Source of the DNA: Pseudomonadota bacterium
GTDB taxonomy: Bacteria; Desulfobacterota; Desulfovibrionia; Desulfovibrionales; Desulfovibrionaceae
Direction of reading: 5' to 3'
Length of the DNA: 17,499 nucleotides
NCBI GenBank assembly: GCA_023411815.1
Contig: JAEYOJ010000120.1
Span: forward strand, 1-17,499
The position numbers were made by a program, and so were the translations under genes. Shown in pieces: positions 1-10,625 of this stretch. The notes beneath the pieces are model-generated. The model searched no databases, was not told the DNA's origin, and saw nothing but the letters and a program-made list of their open reading frames with translations. Each line of letters opens with the position of its first letter. The stretch's first letter is position 1.

Positions 1-307
1 TCAGGCAGAAGAGTAAGATAGGGTGCGACGAAGGACCACTCCTCGTCGCTTACGTCCGTGGGATAGGGCTTTGGGTGAGTCATGCTCACTCTATAAGCAC
101 TATCTACAGTTCATAACAGCCTCTAGACGCTTCACAAGCGGATCGGGAGGCATTATCGTGTCCGCAGGTCTTTTCCCCGCTTGGTCCCTGGAGAATCCAA
201 TGCTGTTCAAAAAGCCTTCGGCTTCGCACGGGCAGGACGCCTGCTGAGAGGCCCAGCCCAGGCCGAGGTCGGCGACCTCGGCGACCAGTCGTCCGGAAAT
301 GTTGTCC
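1..307. other. Leader and upstream region of hgcA, no supported gene
   Basis: No convincing gene is visible in this stretch. It is noticeably more AT-rich than the genes that follow, as expected for a promoter region. A possible -10 element, TATAAG, lies at 92-97, but no good -35 accompanies it, so a promoter here is only tentative. There are three inverted repeats. The first is GCGACGA at 25-31 with TCGTCGC at 43-49. The second is a short AAGCC/GGCTT hairpin at 212-224, which read on the minus strand is followed by a run of Ts and so resembles a weak leftward terminator. The third is a perfect dyad at 262-282, listed separately. A 69-codon minus-strand frame at 100-309 overlaps the hgcA start, and I do not accept it as a gene. 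Confidence 0.5.
262..282. repeat. Perfect 9-bp inverted repeat just before hgcA
   Basis: The arms GCCGAGGTC (262-270) and GACCTCGGC (274-282) are exactly complementary around a three-base centre, GGC. The element ends 12 bases before the GGAA at 295-298, which I take as the hgcA ribosome-binding site. It could be an operator for a dimeric regulator, since ArsR-like regulators have been reported beside some hgcAB loci, or a stable hairpin in the hgcA leader. The symmetry is directly visible; either function is inference. Confidence 0.55.
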
Positions 308-1462
308 ATGGCGGGCGACGCCCCCTGTTGCGGCCCGGCGCCTCAAACGTGCGTGGGCGAAACCGGCGAGCCGATCCACTGTCCGGAGACTCCGTCGACC
401 GGGTTCGCGGGCGAACGCCCCGGCTTCCGCCAGGAACCTTTCGTACTTGGCTGGCACGCGACTCCGCTGGGGCCTGTGCCGCAGGTGGCCACCCGTCTGT
501 CTTCCGCCGACCGCCTGGGGGGCGTGGGCGTGCGCTGGGGCATCGGTCGGGGGCGCTACCGCGTGGTTCCGGGCCTCCATGCCGTGGGCTCGCCCGGCGC
601 GCAGAGCCCGGTGATCGTCACGGCCAACTACAAACTGACCTTCGACGCCCTGCGCAAGGAGTTGTCCGGGCTGGACGCCTGGCTGCTCGTGCTGGACACC
701 AAGGGCGTCAATGTCTGGTGCGCGGCGGGCAAGAAAACCTTCAGCGCCGGGGAGGTCGTGCGCCGCGTGCGCGCCTGCGGCCTGGACCGGCTGGTCGCCC
801 ACCGCACCCTGGTGCTGCCCCAGCTCGCGGCGCCGGGCGTGGCCGCGCGGGACGTGCGGCGGGGCTGCGGCTTCAAGGTCGTCTTCGGCCCCGTGCGCGC
901 CCGCGACCTGAGGGACTTCCTCAAGGCGGACATGCAGGCTTCCCCGGAGATGCGCAGGGTTTCCTTCGGCCTGTGGGACAGGCTCGCCGTCGCGCCCGTT
1001 GAGATCCACAACGCCCGGCGCAAGGCCCTGTACGCGGCCCTGGCCCTGCTCCTCCTCGCGGGTCTCGGACCCGGCGTGTGGTCCCTGGGGCGCATGCTCG
1101 ACCGCTGGCCGGCGGCCTTCGCGTCCCTGGCCCTGGGCTTTTTCGGAGGGGCTTTCGCCATGCCGGCGCTGCTGCCCTGGCTGCCTTTCCGCTCCTTCGC
1201 CCTCAAGGGAGGCCTGGCCGGCCTGGCCATGGGCACCCTTGCGGCGGCCCTGTTCGTCGGCGGCCGCGGCTGGCTGGACGGCCTGGCCATGATCCTGGCC
1301 GCGACGGCCGTGGGCTCCTGGTATGGGCTCAACTACACCGGATCGAGCACCTTCACCTCGCCTTCGGGCGTGGAGCGCGAACTGCGCCGCTACATGCCGC
1401 TGCAGGCCGGTCTCATGCTGGCGGCCTTGATAGCCTGGCTCGTATCGCCTTTCGCCGCATGA
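308..1462 (+). CDS. hgcA: HgcA, corrinoid methyltransferase for mercury methylation
   Basis: HgcA carries a methyl group on its corrinoid cofactor and transfers it to Hg(II), giving methylmercury, with HgcB as electron donor. The signature cap-helix motif NVWCAAGK is intact at residues 135-142 (coding bases about 710-733), and Cys138 is the expected lower axial cobalt ligand. Residues 1 to about 235 form the soluble corrinoid domain. The remainder contains five hydrophobic segments, at roughly 238-260, 268-292, 297-320, 322-345 and 364-384, matching the five-helix membrane domain of the family. The N-terminus has a CCGP motif, also common in HgcA. An ATG at 299 is possible, but GGAA at 295-298 is correctly spaced only for the ATG at 308, giving 384 residues. 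It is followed after 34 bases by a radical SAM gene and then hgcB, so it probably heads an operon. The native, non-mercury substrate is unknown for this family. Confidence 0.96.
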   Translation: MAGDAPCCGPAPQTCVGETGEPIHCPETPSTGFAGERPGFRQEPFVLGWHATPLGPVPQVATRLSSADRLGGVGVRWGIGRGRYRVVPGLHAVGSPGAQSPVIVTANYKLTFDALRKELSGLDAWLLVLDTKGVNVWCAAGKKTFSAGEVVRRVRACGLDRLVAHRTLVLPQLAAPGVAARDVRRGCGFKVVFGPVRARDLRDFLKADMQASPEMRRVSFGLWDRLAVAPVEIHNARRKALYAALALLLLAGLGPGVWSLGRMLDRWPAAFASLALGFFGGAFAMPALLPWLPFRSFALKGGLAGLAMGTLAAALFVGGRGWLDGLAMILAATAVGSWYGLNYTGSSTFTSPSGVERELRRYMPLQAGLMLAALIAWLVSPFAA

Positions 1463-1496
1463 GGCGGCAAAACTACAGCATTTGCAGCAGGAGCAT

Positions 1497-2834
1497 ATGA
1501 CCAACGCATTTACAGATCCCAAGGCCGTTTCGCCGGCTTTCCGCCGCCTGCCGTCAAAGTTCTTTGTCGAAAGCACCACGCGCTGCAACCTGCGCTGCGC
1601 CATGTGCGTGAAACAGACCAAGGACTGCGAGATCACCGAGGGCGACATGCCGCTGGCCGTGTTCGAGCGCCTGCTGCCGGCCCTGGCCCAGGCCGAGGCC
1701 GTGGTGCTCAACGGCGTCGGCGAATCCCTGCTGCACCCGGAGCTGCCCCGCATGGTGGCCCTGGCCAGGCAGGCCATGCCCGAGAGCGGCTGGATAGGAT
1801 TCCAGTCCAACGGCCTGCTGCTGACGCCCGAGCGCGCCCGGGCCCTACTGCTGGCCGGGCTGGACAGGCTCTGCCTGTCCGTGGACTCCTGTTCACCCGA
1901 AACCCTGCGCCGGGTGCGCGCCGGTGCCGAACTGGACGGACTGGAGCGGGCTCTGGCCGTGCTGCGCGAAGCCAGGACAGCCACTCGGTCCGAAAGCGGC
2001 AGGCCTTTCGAGGCCGGCGTGGAAGTCGTCGTGAGCCGCGACACCCTGGACGGCCTGCCGGATCTCGTCGAGTGGGTCGCGCGGCGCGGGGCGTCCTTCA
2101 TGTTGGCCAGCCAGCTGCTGCCCTATGACCGCAGCGCCGCCAAGGGCTCGCTGTTCGGCGTGAGTCCGGACGCGAGCCTGGAGTTCTTCGCCCCGTGGCG
2201 GGCCAAGGCGCGGGAGCAGGGTCTGGATCTGTCGCGCTTTCTGGCCGCCTTCTTCAGGTTTCTGCGCAGCGAGGAGGACAAGCGCCTCATCAGCTTCGTG
2301 GAGGCCATGGCCGCCGACGCCGAGCGCAAAGGCATCCCGTTGCACCTGCCCAACCTCGTGGCCGAGGATCTCGGCAGTCTCCAGGAGGTGCGCGAAACTT
2401 TCGCCAGGGCCGAGGAGGCCGCGAACCGTTGCGGCGTTCGCCTGACGTTGCCCGCGGTTTCGCCCAGGCTGGACCGGCGCTGCGAGTTCGTGGAGGACGG
2501 CGGCGTGTTCGTCACGGCCACGGGCGACGTCACGCCATGTTATTTCCTGTGGCACGGCTACTCCTGCTTCCTGGACGGCGCGCTGAAGCGCGTGCGCCCC
2601 AAGGTGTTCGGCAACGTGCGCGAGCGTTCGCTGCAGGACATCTGGAACGGGCGGGAGTTCCAGACCTTCCGGCGCGCGGTGCTCGATTACGACTACCCGC
2701 ACTGCGGCAGCTGCACCGCCGCGCCCTGCGCCGACATTCTCGGCGAGCAGCCCTTCGAGTACGACTGCCACGGCGTGGAGGTGCCCTGCGGCCACTGCCC
2801 CTGGTGCTCCGGGGGCTTCCACTGCCTGTCCTGA
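1497..2834 (+). CDS. Radical SAM/SPASM protein between hgcA and hgcB
   Basis: The protein has 445 residues. Residues 27-40 contain CNLRCAMC, the CxxxCxxC motif that binds the SAM-cleaving [4Fe-4S] cluster (Cys30, 34, 37), followed by a GVGESLLHP motif at 73-81 typical of SPASM-type radical SAM enzymes. The C-terminal part is a SPASM-like region: Cys329, then TPCYF with Cys348, a GNV...IWNGREF stretch at 372-388, and Cys403, 406 and 411. An extra tail holds Cys424, 431, 434, 437 and 443, so one or two auxiliary clusters are likely. The stretch at about 211-325 is helical-looking and has no motif I recognise. AGGAG at 1489-1493 sits close to the ATG at 1497; a TTG at 1482 is the alternative start. 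It lies 34 bases after hgcA and 42 bases before hgcB, so co-transcription is likely. Related proteins modify peptides or mature metalloenzymes. The substrate here is unknown; HgcA, HgcB or the corrinoid are candidates only because of position. Confidence 0.9.
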   Translation: MTNAFTDPKAVSPAFRRLPSKFFVESTTRCNLRCAMCVKQTKDCEITEGDMPLAVFERLLPALAQAEAVVLNGVGESLLHPELPRMVALARQAMPESGWIGFQSNGLLLTPERARALLLAGLDRLCLSVDSCSPETLRRVRAGAELDGLERALAVLREARTATRSESGRPFEAGVEVVVSRDTLDGLPDLVEWVARRGASFMLASQLLPYDRSAAKGSLFGVSPDASLEFFAPWRAKAREQGLDLSRFLAAFFRFLRSEEDKRLISFVEAMAADAERKGIPLHLPNLVAEDLGSLQEVRETFARAEEAANRCGVRLTLPAVSPRLDRRCEFVEDGGVFVTATGDVTPCYFLWHGYSCFLDGALKRVRPKVFGNVRERSLQDIWNGREFQTFRRAVLDYDYPHCGSCTAAPCADILGEQPFEYDCHGVEVPCGHCPWCSGGFHCLS

Positions 2835-2876
2835 CGGCGGGTGGCTTTTGACGGTTTACCGATGGGAGAGGAAGCG

Positions 2877-3167
2877 ATGCAGGAATTGCGTTACCTGAAA
2901 GGCGTGGTCAGCCTGGAGCTGAACCGCGACAAGTGCGCGGGCTGCGGCATGTGCACCGTGGTCTGTCCGCACCGCGTGTTCGAGTTCCGCGAGGGCAAGG
3001 CCGAAACCGTGGACCGCGACGCGTGCATGGAGTGCGGGGCCTGCGCCCTGAACTGCCCGACCGGAGCCATCCGCGTCAGCCCCGGCGTCGGCTGCGCCCA
3101 GGCCATTATCAAGGGCTGGCTCACGGGCGGCCCGGCTAGCTGCGACTGCGGTTCGGACTGCTGCTAG
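2877..3167 (+). CDS. hgcB: HgcB, 2[4Fe-4S] ferredoxin for mercury methylation
   Basis: HgcB is the small ferredoxin that reduces the HgcA corrinoid and is required with HgcA for methylmercury formation. The 96-residue protein has two CxxCxxCxxxCP motifs: Cys20, 23, 26, 30 and Cys50, 53, 56, 60. The second reads CMECGAC, the form characteristic of HgcB. Cys73 lies in GVGCA, at the position of the conserved extra cysteine of known HgcB proteins, and the chain ends in the expected Cys-Cys pair (95-96). Two further cysteines, 89 and 91, sit in the tail. The ATG at 2877 is chosen because GAGAGGAAG (2866-2874) lies just before it and because it gives the usual family length of about 95; a GTG at 2841 would add 12 residues with no family support. 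It is the last gene of the hgcA operon and converges on the arginase gene. Confidence 0.95.
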   Translation: MQELRYLKGVVSLELNRDKCAGCGMCTVVCPHRVFEFREGKAETVDRDACMECGACALNCPTGAIRVSPGVGCAQAIIKGWLTGGPASCDCGSDCC

Positions 3168-3198
3168 GCCGCGGCCAAATCAGGTCGGACGGCGAATC

Positions 3199-3228
3199 CG
3201 AGCCCGCTGCGGCTACTCGCCGGGCTCG
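3199..3228. terminator. Hairpin between convergent hgcB and arginase genes
   Basis: CGAGCCCG (3199-3206) pairs perfectly with CGGGCTCG (3221-3228) around a 14-base loop. It lies 31 bases past the hgcB stop, and the arginase stop codon falls inside the loop, so it could limit transcription from both sides. Neither strand has a T-run after the stem, so intrinsic termination is doubtful. Confidence 0.3.
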
Positions 3229-4205
3229 TCCGCGCTCCGTCCGTTGCGCTCCTGCCCGCGCCGGTTTTCGGCCAGGTATTTCTTCTCGTAGTCCGTGTAC
3301 TTGACCCCGAGCATGGCCATGGCAAGCTCCACGCACAGTTCGGCCGTGGCATTGGCCTTGTCCAGCAGGGGATTGACCTCGATGATGTCGAAGCCGATGA
3401 GGTCCACGCCCGCTCCGATGGAGCGCATGATGAAGGATATCTCGCGGTAGCTCAGTCCGCCACGGGTGGTGATGCCCGTGCCCGGCGCCACGCGCTTGTC
3501 CATGACGTCGGCGTCGAAGCTCACGTACACACCGTTGGTGCCCCGGCTGACGATGTCCACTGCATCCTGCATGACCCTGGCCAGACCCCGATTCTCGATG
3601 TCGAAGGTCGTGAACATGCGGATGCCCAGGCGCGTCAGAAACTTGCGCTCCTCGGGATCGATGTCCTTGGCGCCCACGATGCACACGTCCTCGGGCCGCA
3701 CCTTGGGCGAAAAGCCCAGGCAGTCGACCAGCTCCGGCACGCCGTGGCCGAGGGAGATGGCCAGGGGCATGCCGTGCACGTTGCCGCTGGGGCTCGTTTC
3801 GGGCGTGTTGGCGTCGGGGTGCGCGTCGATCCAGATGAGCCCGATGCGACCTCTCGCCTTGGCCGCTCCGGCCACGGAGCCGATGGCCGTGGAGTGGTCG
3901 CCGCCCAGCACCACGGGCATGTGCCCCTGCTCGACGGCCTTGGCCGTGAAGCCGGCCAGGGTCTCGGACGTGCGGATGATCTCGCGCAGCTTGGCCTGCT
4001 CGCGCTGGGCCGGAGGAAGCGGATCGAGGGAGAAGTTGCGCAGCACGTCGATGTCGCCTGCGTCGCGGTAGTCTATGCCCGCGTAGCGCAGGGCCTCGAA
4101 GATTCCGGCGTAGCGCAGGGCCGTGGGGCCCATGTCCACGCCGAGCTTGCTGACGCCCAGGTCCAGGGGCACGCCGATGACTTGCACGGGCTTGTGGTTC
4201 TGCAT
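3213..4205 (-). CDS. rocF: Arginase-type ureohydrolase
   Basis: This is a manganese hydrolase of the arginase/agmatinase superfamily, most likely cleaving arginine to ornithine and urea. The binuclear metal site is complete: GGDHS (His104), DAHPD (Asp127, His129, Asp131) and SFDAD (Asp231, Asp233). The long stretch after DAH at 131-146 (DANTPETSPSGNVHGMP) is the arginase form, with the residues that hold the arginine alpha-carboxylate; agmatinases differ here. EVNP at 276-279 is also conserved. The third motif reads DADVMDKRVAPGTG instead of the more usual D-x-D-x-x-DP, a mild variation. The length of 330 is slightly above the usual 300-310 because of a charged C-terminal tail after about residue 305. 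The start at 4205 is preceded by AAGGA with 7-base spacing. The gene is transcribed divergently from carB. Closely related specificities such as agmatine or guanidino acids cannot be fully excluded. Confidence 0.88.
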   Translation of the reverse strand: MQNHKPVQVIGVPLDLGVSKLGVDMGPTALRYAGIFEALRYAGIDYRDAGDIDVLRNFSLDPLPPAQREQAKLREIIRTSETLAGFTAKAVEQGHMPVVLGGDHSTAIGSVAGAAKARGRIGLIWIDAHPDANTPETSPSGNVHGMPLAISLGHGVPELVDCLGFSPKVRPEDVCIVGAKDIDPEERKFLTRLGIRMFTTFDIENRGLARVMQDAVDIVSRGTNGVYVSFDADVMDKRVAPGTGITTRGGLSYREISFIMRSIGAGVDLIGFDIIEVNPLLDKANATAELCVELAMAMLGVKYTDYEKKYLAENRRGQERNGRSADEPGE

Positions 4206-4499
4206 GCGGCTGTCCTTACGCGCCGTCCGTGACGGATTCGAGTCGATCCGGCAAGTGGACCGGAATATGATATATTGGAACCGCCGCCTGTGTGCTCCAG
4301 GCGGACCGGAAATGCAAGCCGCCGGGAAAAGTCCGGTCGCGGCGATTGCCGAGCGCGTGGTTGTGCGTTATATTCCCGCGCTTCCAAGCCACGGCGACGC
4401 CAGACGCTTAGGCCGCAAAGCGCCTTGCGCCTGGCGGGTCGATCAGGTAAATCCCCTGCGTTCCCGCCAAGCGCCAACCTCTCACGACCAGCGAACGCC
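4206..4499. promoter_or_regulatory. Divergent intergenic region and carB leader with hairpin
   Basis: This gene-free 294-base stretch must hold the promoters for the arginase gene (leftward) and carB (rightward). An AT-rich patch TATGATATATT at 4266-4276 could supply a -10 element, but I find no matching -35. Near carB, GCGCCTGGCGGG (4427-4438) and CCCGCCAAGCGC (4463-4474) form an imperfect hairpin with a 24-base loop. The hairpin ends 25 bases before the carB ATG. No good Shine-Dalgarno sequence precedes that ATG, so the leader structure may matter for expression; that is inference. Confidence 0.4.
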
Positions 4500-7739
<3,240 letters not shown>

Positions 7740-7802
7740 GCCGCACGACGCGGCCTGCGGATGCGGCTTGACGTATGGAATTGAGGGAGGCAGCAGGAAG
7801 GC

Positions 7803-8018
7803 ATGCGCTTTCTCTTGAAGATCGCCGGGCTCCTGCTCCTCCTGTACATCGCCGTCACAGCGCTTATGTATGCCCTGGACTGGTTCGCCGGCAGGCGGAG
7901 CTGGGCTGGGATCAAGGCGGATTTCAGCCGCAGGGTCAAGTGGCTTGGCTGGATCTATATCGGTCTGGCCCTGTTGTCGTTGGCCTGGGGTCTGCTTTTG
8001 GGCGAGGGGCGCGGCTAG
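7803..8018 (+). CDS. Small two-helix membrane protein, function unknown
   Basis: The 71-residue product has two hydrophobic segments, at about residues 4-27 and 46-67, separated by a basic, polar linker (GRRSWAGIKADFSRRVK). This suggests a hairpin in the inner membrane with the positively charged loop in the cytoplasm. A purine-rich AGGAAG at 7795-7800 lies just upstream of the ATG, with another GGGAGG further up at 7785-7790. It sits 63 bases after carB and 111 bases before purF on the same strand, so it is probably co-transcribed with these nucleotide-synthesis genes. I do not recognise the family and assign no function. Good initiation signals and a clean membrane topology support it as a real gene. 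Confidence 0.68.
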   Translation: MRFLLKIAGLLLLLYIAVTALMYALDWFAGRRSWAGIKADFSRRVKWLGWIYIGLALLSLAWGLLLGEGRG

Positions 8019-8129
8019 GTCCGAGCCTGCGGGCATATCAAAAGCAACCTGTTCTAGGCCTTCCGGCGGTTTCATGCGGTTTTCAATCGGGTGTTTTTCC
8101 TGCTCATGAAGCAGCGCAGGGATTTTTCA

Positions 8130-9536
8130 ATGAAACGTGAATACTGCGGATTGTTCGGCATCTACGGCCACACCGAGGCCGCGCGCATGGCCTATTTCGG
8201 CCTTTACGCCATGCAGCACCGGGGCCAGGAGTCGGCCGGCATCGTGACCTGGGACGGAACTCTCATCCGCGAGCAGAAGGGCATGGGCCTTGTGGCGGAC
8301 GTGTTCAACGAGCGCCACCTGGGCAAGGAGCTCAAGGGCAACATCGCTGTGGGCCACGTGCGCTACTCCACCACGGGCGCGTCGCTTTTGCGCAACGCAC
8401 AGCCGTTCCTGGTGCGCTTCGGCAACCGCCATGTGGCCATCGCGCACAACGGCAACCTCGTGAACACCATGGAGCTGCGCAAGGAGCTGGAAAACTCCGG
8501 CTCCATCTTCCAGACGACCATGGACAGCGAGGTCTTCGTGCACCTCATGGCCCGCTACCTTAACTCGCACGGGTCCATCGAGAAGGCCGTGGCCATGGCC
8601 TGCTCCAAGGTCAAGGGCTCCTATTCGCTGCTCATCCTGGTCGACGACAAGCTCATCGCCGTGCGCGACCCGCACGGCTTCCGGCCGTTGTCCCTGGGCC
8701 GGGTGGCCGACTCCTACGTCATCGCCTCCGAGACCTGCGCCTTCGACCTGCTGGAGGCCGAGTACCTGCGCGAGATCAAGCCCGGCGAGATGCTGGTCAT
8801 CGAGAACAAGTGCGTTCGCTCCATGCCCTTGGCCGAGACCGAGCCCAAGCGCCAGTGCATCTTCGAGCTCATCTACTTCGCCCGGCCCGATTCCATCGTT
8901 TTCGGCGACGTGGTCTACGAGAAGCGCAAGCTCATGGGCTGCATCCTGGCCAAGGAAGCGCCCGTGGACGCCGATTTCGTCATGCCGTTTCCGGATTCTG
9001 GCAACTACGCGTCCATCGGCTATTCCCAGTGCTCGGGCCTGCCGCTGGAGCTGTGCATGATCCGCAACCACTACGTGGGCCGCACGTTCATCCAGCCCTC
9101 CCAGGACATGCGCGACTTCGGCGTGCGCATCAAGCTGAACCCCGTGCGCAGCATGATCAAGGGCAAGCGCATCCTCATCGTGGAGGACTCCATCGTGCGC
9201 GGCACGACCATCCGCACGCGCGTGAAGAAGCTGCGCGAATTGGGCGCGCGAGAGATCCACATGCGCGTGTCCTGCCCGCCCATCATGCACCCCTGTTTTT
9301 ATGGCATCGACTTTTCCTCCAAGGGCGAGCTCATCGCGGCCAACAACAAGGTCGAGGACATCGCCCGCTTCATCGGCCTGGACAGCCTGCACTACCTGAG
9401 CATTCCCGGCCTCATGGAGGCCGTGGGCCACAAGGACGAGTACTGCAAGGCCTGTTTCGACGGCAATTACCCCATCGATCCGGCTCCGGGCGCGTGCAAG
9501 CTGTGCCTGGAGGACGATGTGGCCCTGTCCTGGTAG
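8130..9536 (+). CDS. purF: Amidophosphoribosyltransferase (PurF)
   Basis: PurF catalyses the first committed step of purine synthesis: PRPP plus glutamine gives 5-phosphoribosylamine. The ATG at 8130 has AGGGA at 8118-8122 with 7-base spacing. It gives an N-terminus in which Cys6 of CGLFGI is the glutaminase nucleophile, so a five-residue propeptide must be removed. The N-terminal glutaminase domain includes MQHRGQESAGI (28-38), the HVRYSTTG motif (76-83) and HNGNL (106-110). The phosphoribosyltransferase domain has the PRPP loop VEDSIVRGTT at 351-360. Cys243, Cys389, Cys439 and Cys442 (YCKACFDG) match the four cysteines that hold a [4Fe-4S] cluster in the Bacillus-type enzyme, so this is probably the oxygen-sensitive Fe-S form, unlike E. 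coli PurF. The kdsD gene follows after 18 bases. Confidence 0.97.
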   Translation: MKREYCGLFGIYGHTEAARMAYFGLYAMQHRGQESAGIVTWDGTLIREQKGMGLVADVFNERHLGKELKGNIAVGHVRYSTTGASLLRNAQPFLVRFGNRHVAIAHNGNLVNTMELRKELENSGSIFQTTMDSEVFVHLMARYLNSHGSIEKAVAMACSKVKGSYSLLILVDDKLIAVRDPHGFRPLSLGRVADSYVIASETCAFDLLEAEYLREIKPGEMLVIENKCVRSMPLAETEPKRQCIFELIYFARPDSIVFGDVVYEKRKLMGCILAKEAPVDADFVMPFPDSGNYASIGYSQCSGLPLELCMIRNHYVGRTFIQPSQDMRDFGVRIKLNPVRSMIKGKRILIVEDSIVRGTTIRTRVKKLRELGAREIHMRVSCPPIMHPCFYGIDFSSKGELIAANNKVEDIARFIGLDSLHYLSIPGLMEAVGHKDEYCKACFDGNYPIDPAPGACKLCLEDDVALSW

Positions 9537-9554
9537 AGCGGAGTCTGCTTCGAT

Positions 9555-10547
9555 ATGAATGATCCCATCGCCAAGCGCGACTGGCTGGCCCTGGCCAAGG
9601 AAGTCCTGGATATCGAGATCGAGGGTTTGTCGCAGGTCCGGGACGGCCTGGACGTGAGCTTTGCCCTGGCCGTGGAGATGCTGGCGGCCTGTCATGGCCG
9701 GGTCATCGTCTCGGGCGTTGGCAAGTCCGGCCTGGTGGGCCGCAAGATCGCGGCAACCATGTCCAGCACGGGCACGGCCGCCGCGTTCCTGCATCCGGTG
9801 GAGGGCGCGCACGGCGACCTGGGCATGATCCGGCCCGGCGACGTGGTGCTGGCCCTGTCCAACTCCGGCGAGACCGACGAACTCAATGCCATCGTGCCCA
9901 GCTTCAAGGCCATGGGCGCGCAGATCGTTGCCATCACCGGCAATCGCGACTCCACCCTGGGCCGGCTGGCCGACGTTGTCGTGCAGGCCAAGGTCGCGCG
10001 GGAGGCCTGCCCCCTGAACCTGGCACCCACGGCAAGCACCACGGCGGCCCTGGCCGTCGGCGACGCTCTGGCCGTGTGCCTGCTGCAGTGCAAGCCCTTC
10101 ACCGAGGCGGACTTCCGCATGTGCCATCCCGGCGGCGCGCTGGGGCAGCGGTTGTCCCGCAAGGTCGGCGACATGATGCACACGCGCAACCTGCCCGTGG
10201 TGGGCGCGGGCTCGGACCTGGGGGCGGCCATGGCCGAGCTACATCGCGGCCGGTTGGGCATGGTGGCCGTGGTGGACCGCCAGGGACGGCTGCAGGGCAT
10301 TTTCGTGGACGGCGACGTGCGCCGCCTGGCCATGGCAGGCGGCCTGGACATGCACCGCCCCATAAGCGAGATCATGATCACCTCGCCCAAGACCCTGCGC
10401 CCCGGCAGCAAGGCCGCCGAGGCCATGGACATCATGGAAGCCCACCAGATCACCGTGCTGCCCGTGGTGGACGACGCCGGCGTGCTGCAGGGCATGCTCC
10501 ACCTGCACGACCTGCTGGGCAAGGGCCGGCTGCGTTTCGCGACCTAG
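9555..10547 (+). CDS. kdsD: Arabinose-5-phosphate isomerase (KdsD/KpsF type)
   Basis: This enzyme converts ribulose 5-phosphate to arabinose 5-phosphate, the first step toward Kdo in lipopolysaccharide or capsule. The 330-residue protein has an N-terminal SIS sugar-isomerase domain (about 35-180) with GVGKSG (54-59) and SNSGET (102-107), and the HPGGALG motif at 191-197 containing the expected catalytic histidine. Two CBS domains follow, at about 206-260 and 272-325. The length and domain order are exactly those of the KdsD/KpsF/GutQ family. The start is only 18 bases after purF, so they are probably co-transcribed; GGAG at 9540-9543 is a rather distant ribosome-binding site. An intrinsic terminator lies about 80 bases past the stop. 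Which paralogue this is (core Kdo or capsule) cannot be told from sequence alone. Confidence 0.94.
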   Translation: MNDPIAKRDWLALAKEVLDIEIEGLSQVRDGLDVSFALAVEMLAACHGRVIVSGVGKSGLVGRKIAATMSSTGTAAAFLHPVEGAHGDLGMIRPGDVVLALSNSGETDELNAIVPSFKAMGAQIVAITGNRDSTLGRLADVVVQAKVAREACPLNLAPTASTTAALAVGDALAVCLLQCKPFTEADFRMCHPGGALGQRLSRKVGDMMHTRNLPVVGAGSDLGAAMAELHRGRLGMVAVVDRQGRLQGIFVDGDVRRLAMAGGLDMHRPISEIMITSPKTLRPGSKAAEAMDIMEAHQITVLPVVDDAGVLQGMLHLHDLLGKGRLRFAT

Positions 10548-10625
10548 GGCATCCGCCCGCCTCAGGCAGGGTTCTGTCCTTTCAGGCCCATCCGCAAAGA
10601 TTTTTCCAGCCAGATTGTTTCGATC

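Noticed and set aside
100..309. 69-codon minus-strand frame overlapping the hgcA start
   Set aside because: It has no recognisable domain or ribosome-binding site and overlaps the hgcA start. Part of it coincides with the leader dyad. It could be a gene remnant, but that cannot be supported here.
104..2101. Long open frame on the minus strand opposite hgcA and the radical SAM gene
   Set aside because: It is antisense to two clearly identified genes, has biased low-complexity composition (Arg/Ala/Gly/Gln/Pro), and shows no family resemblance. High GC makes such frames common.
4275..4499. 75-codon N-terminal extension of carB
   Set aside because: CarB proteins begin close to the MPKRTDLKKIMLIGSG sequence; the upstream residues are basic, unlike the family, and contain the leader hairpin.
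8127..10181. 684-codon minus-strand frame opposite purF and kdsD
   Set aside because: It is antisense to two conserved enzymes with intact active sites, and its translation is a His/Ala/Gly/Leu-rich shadow.
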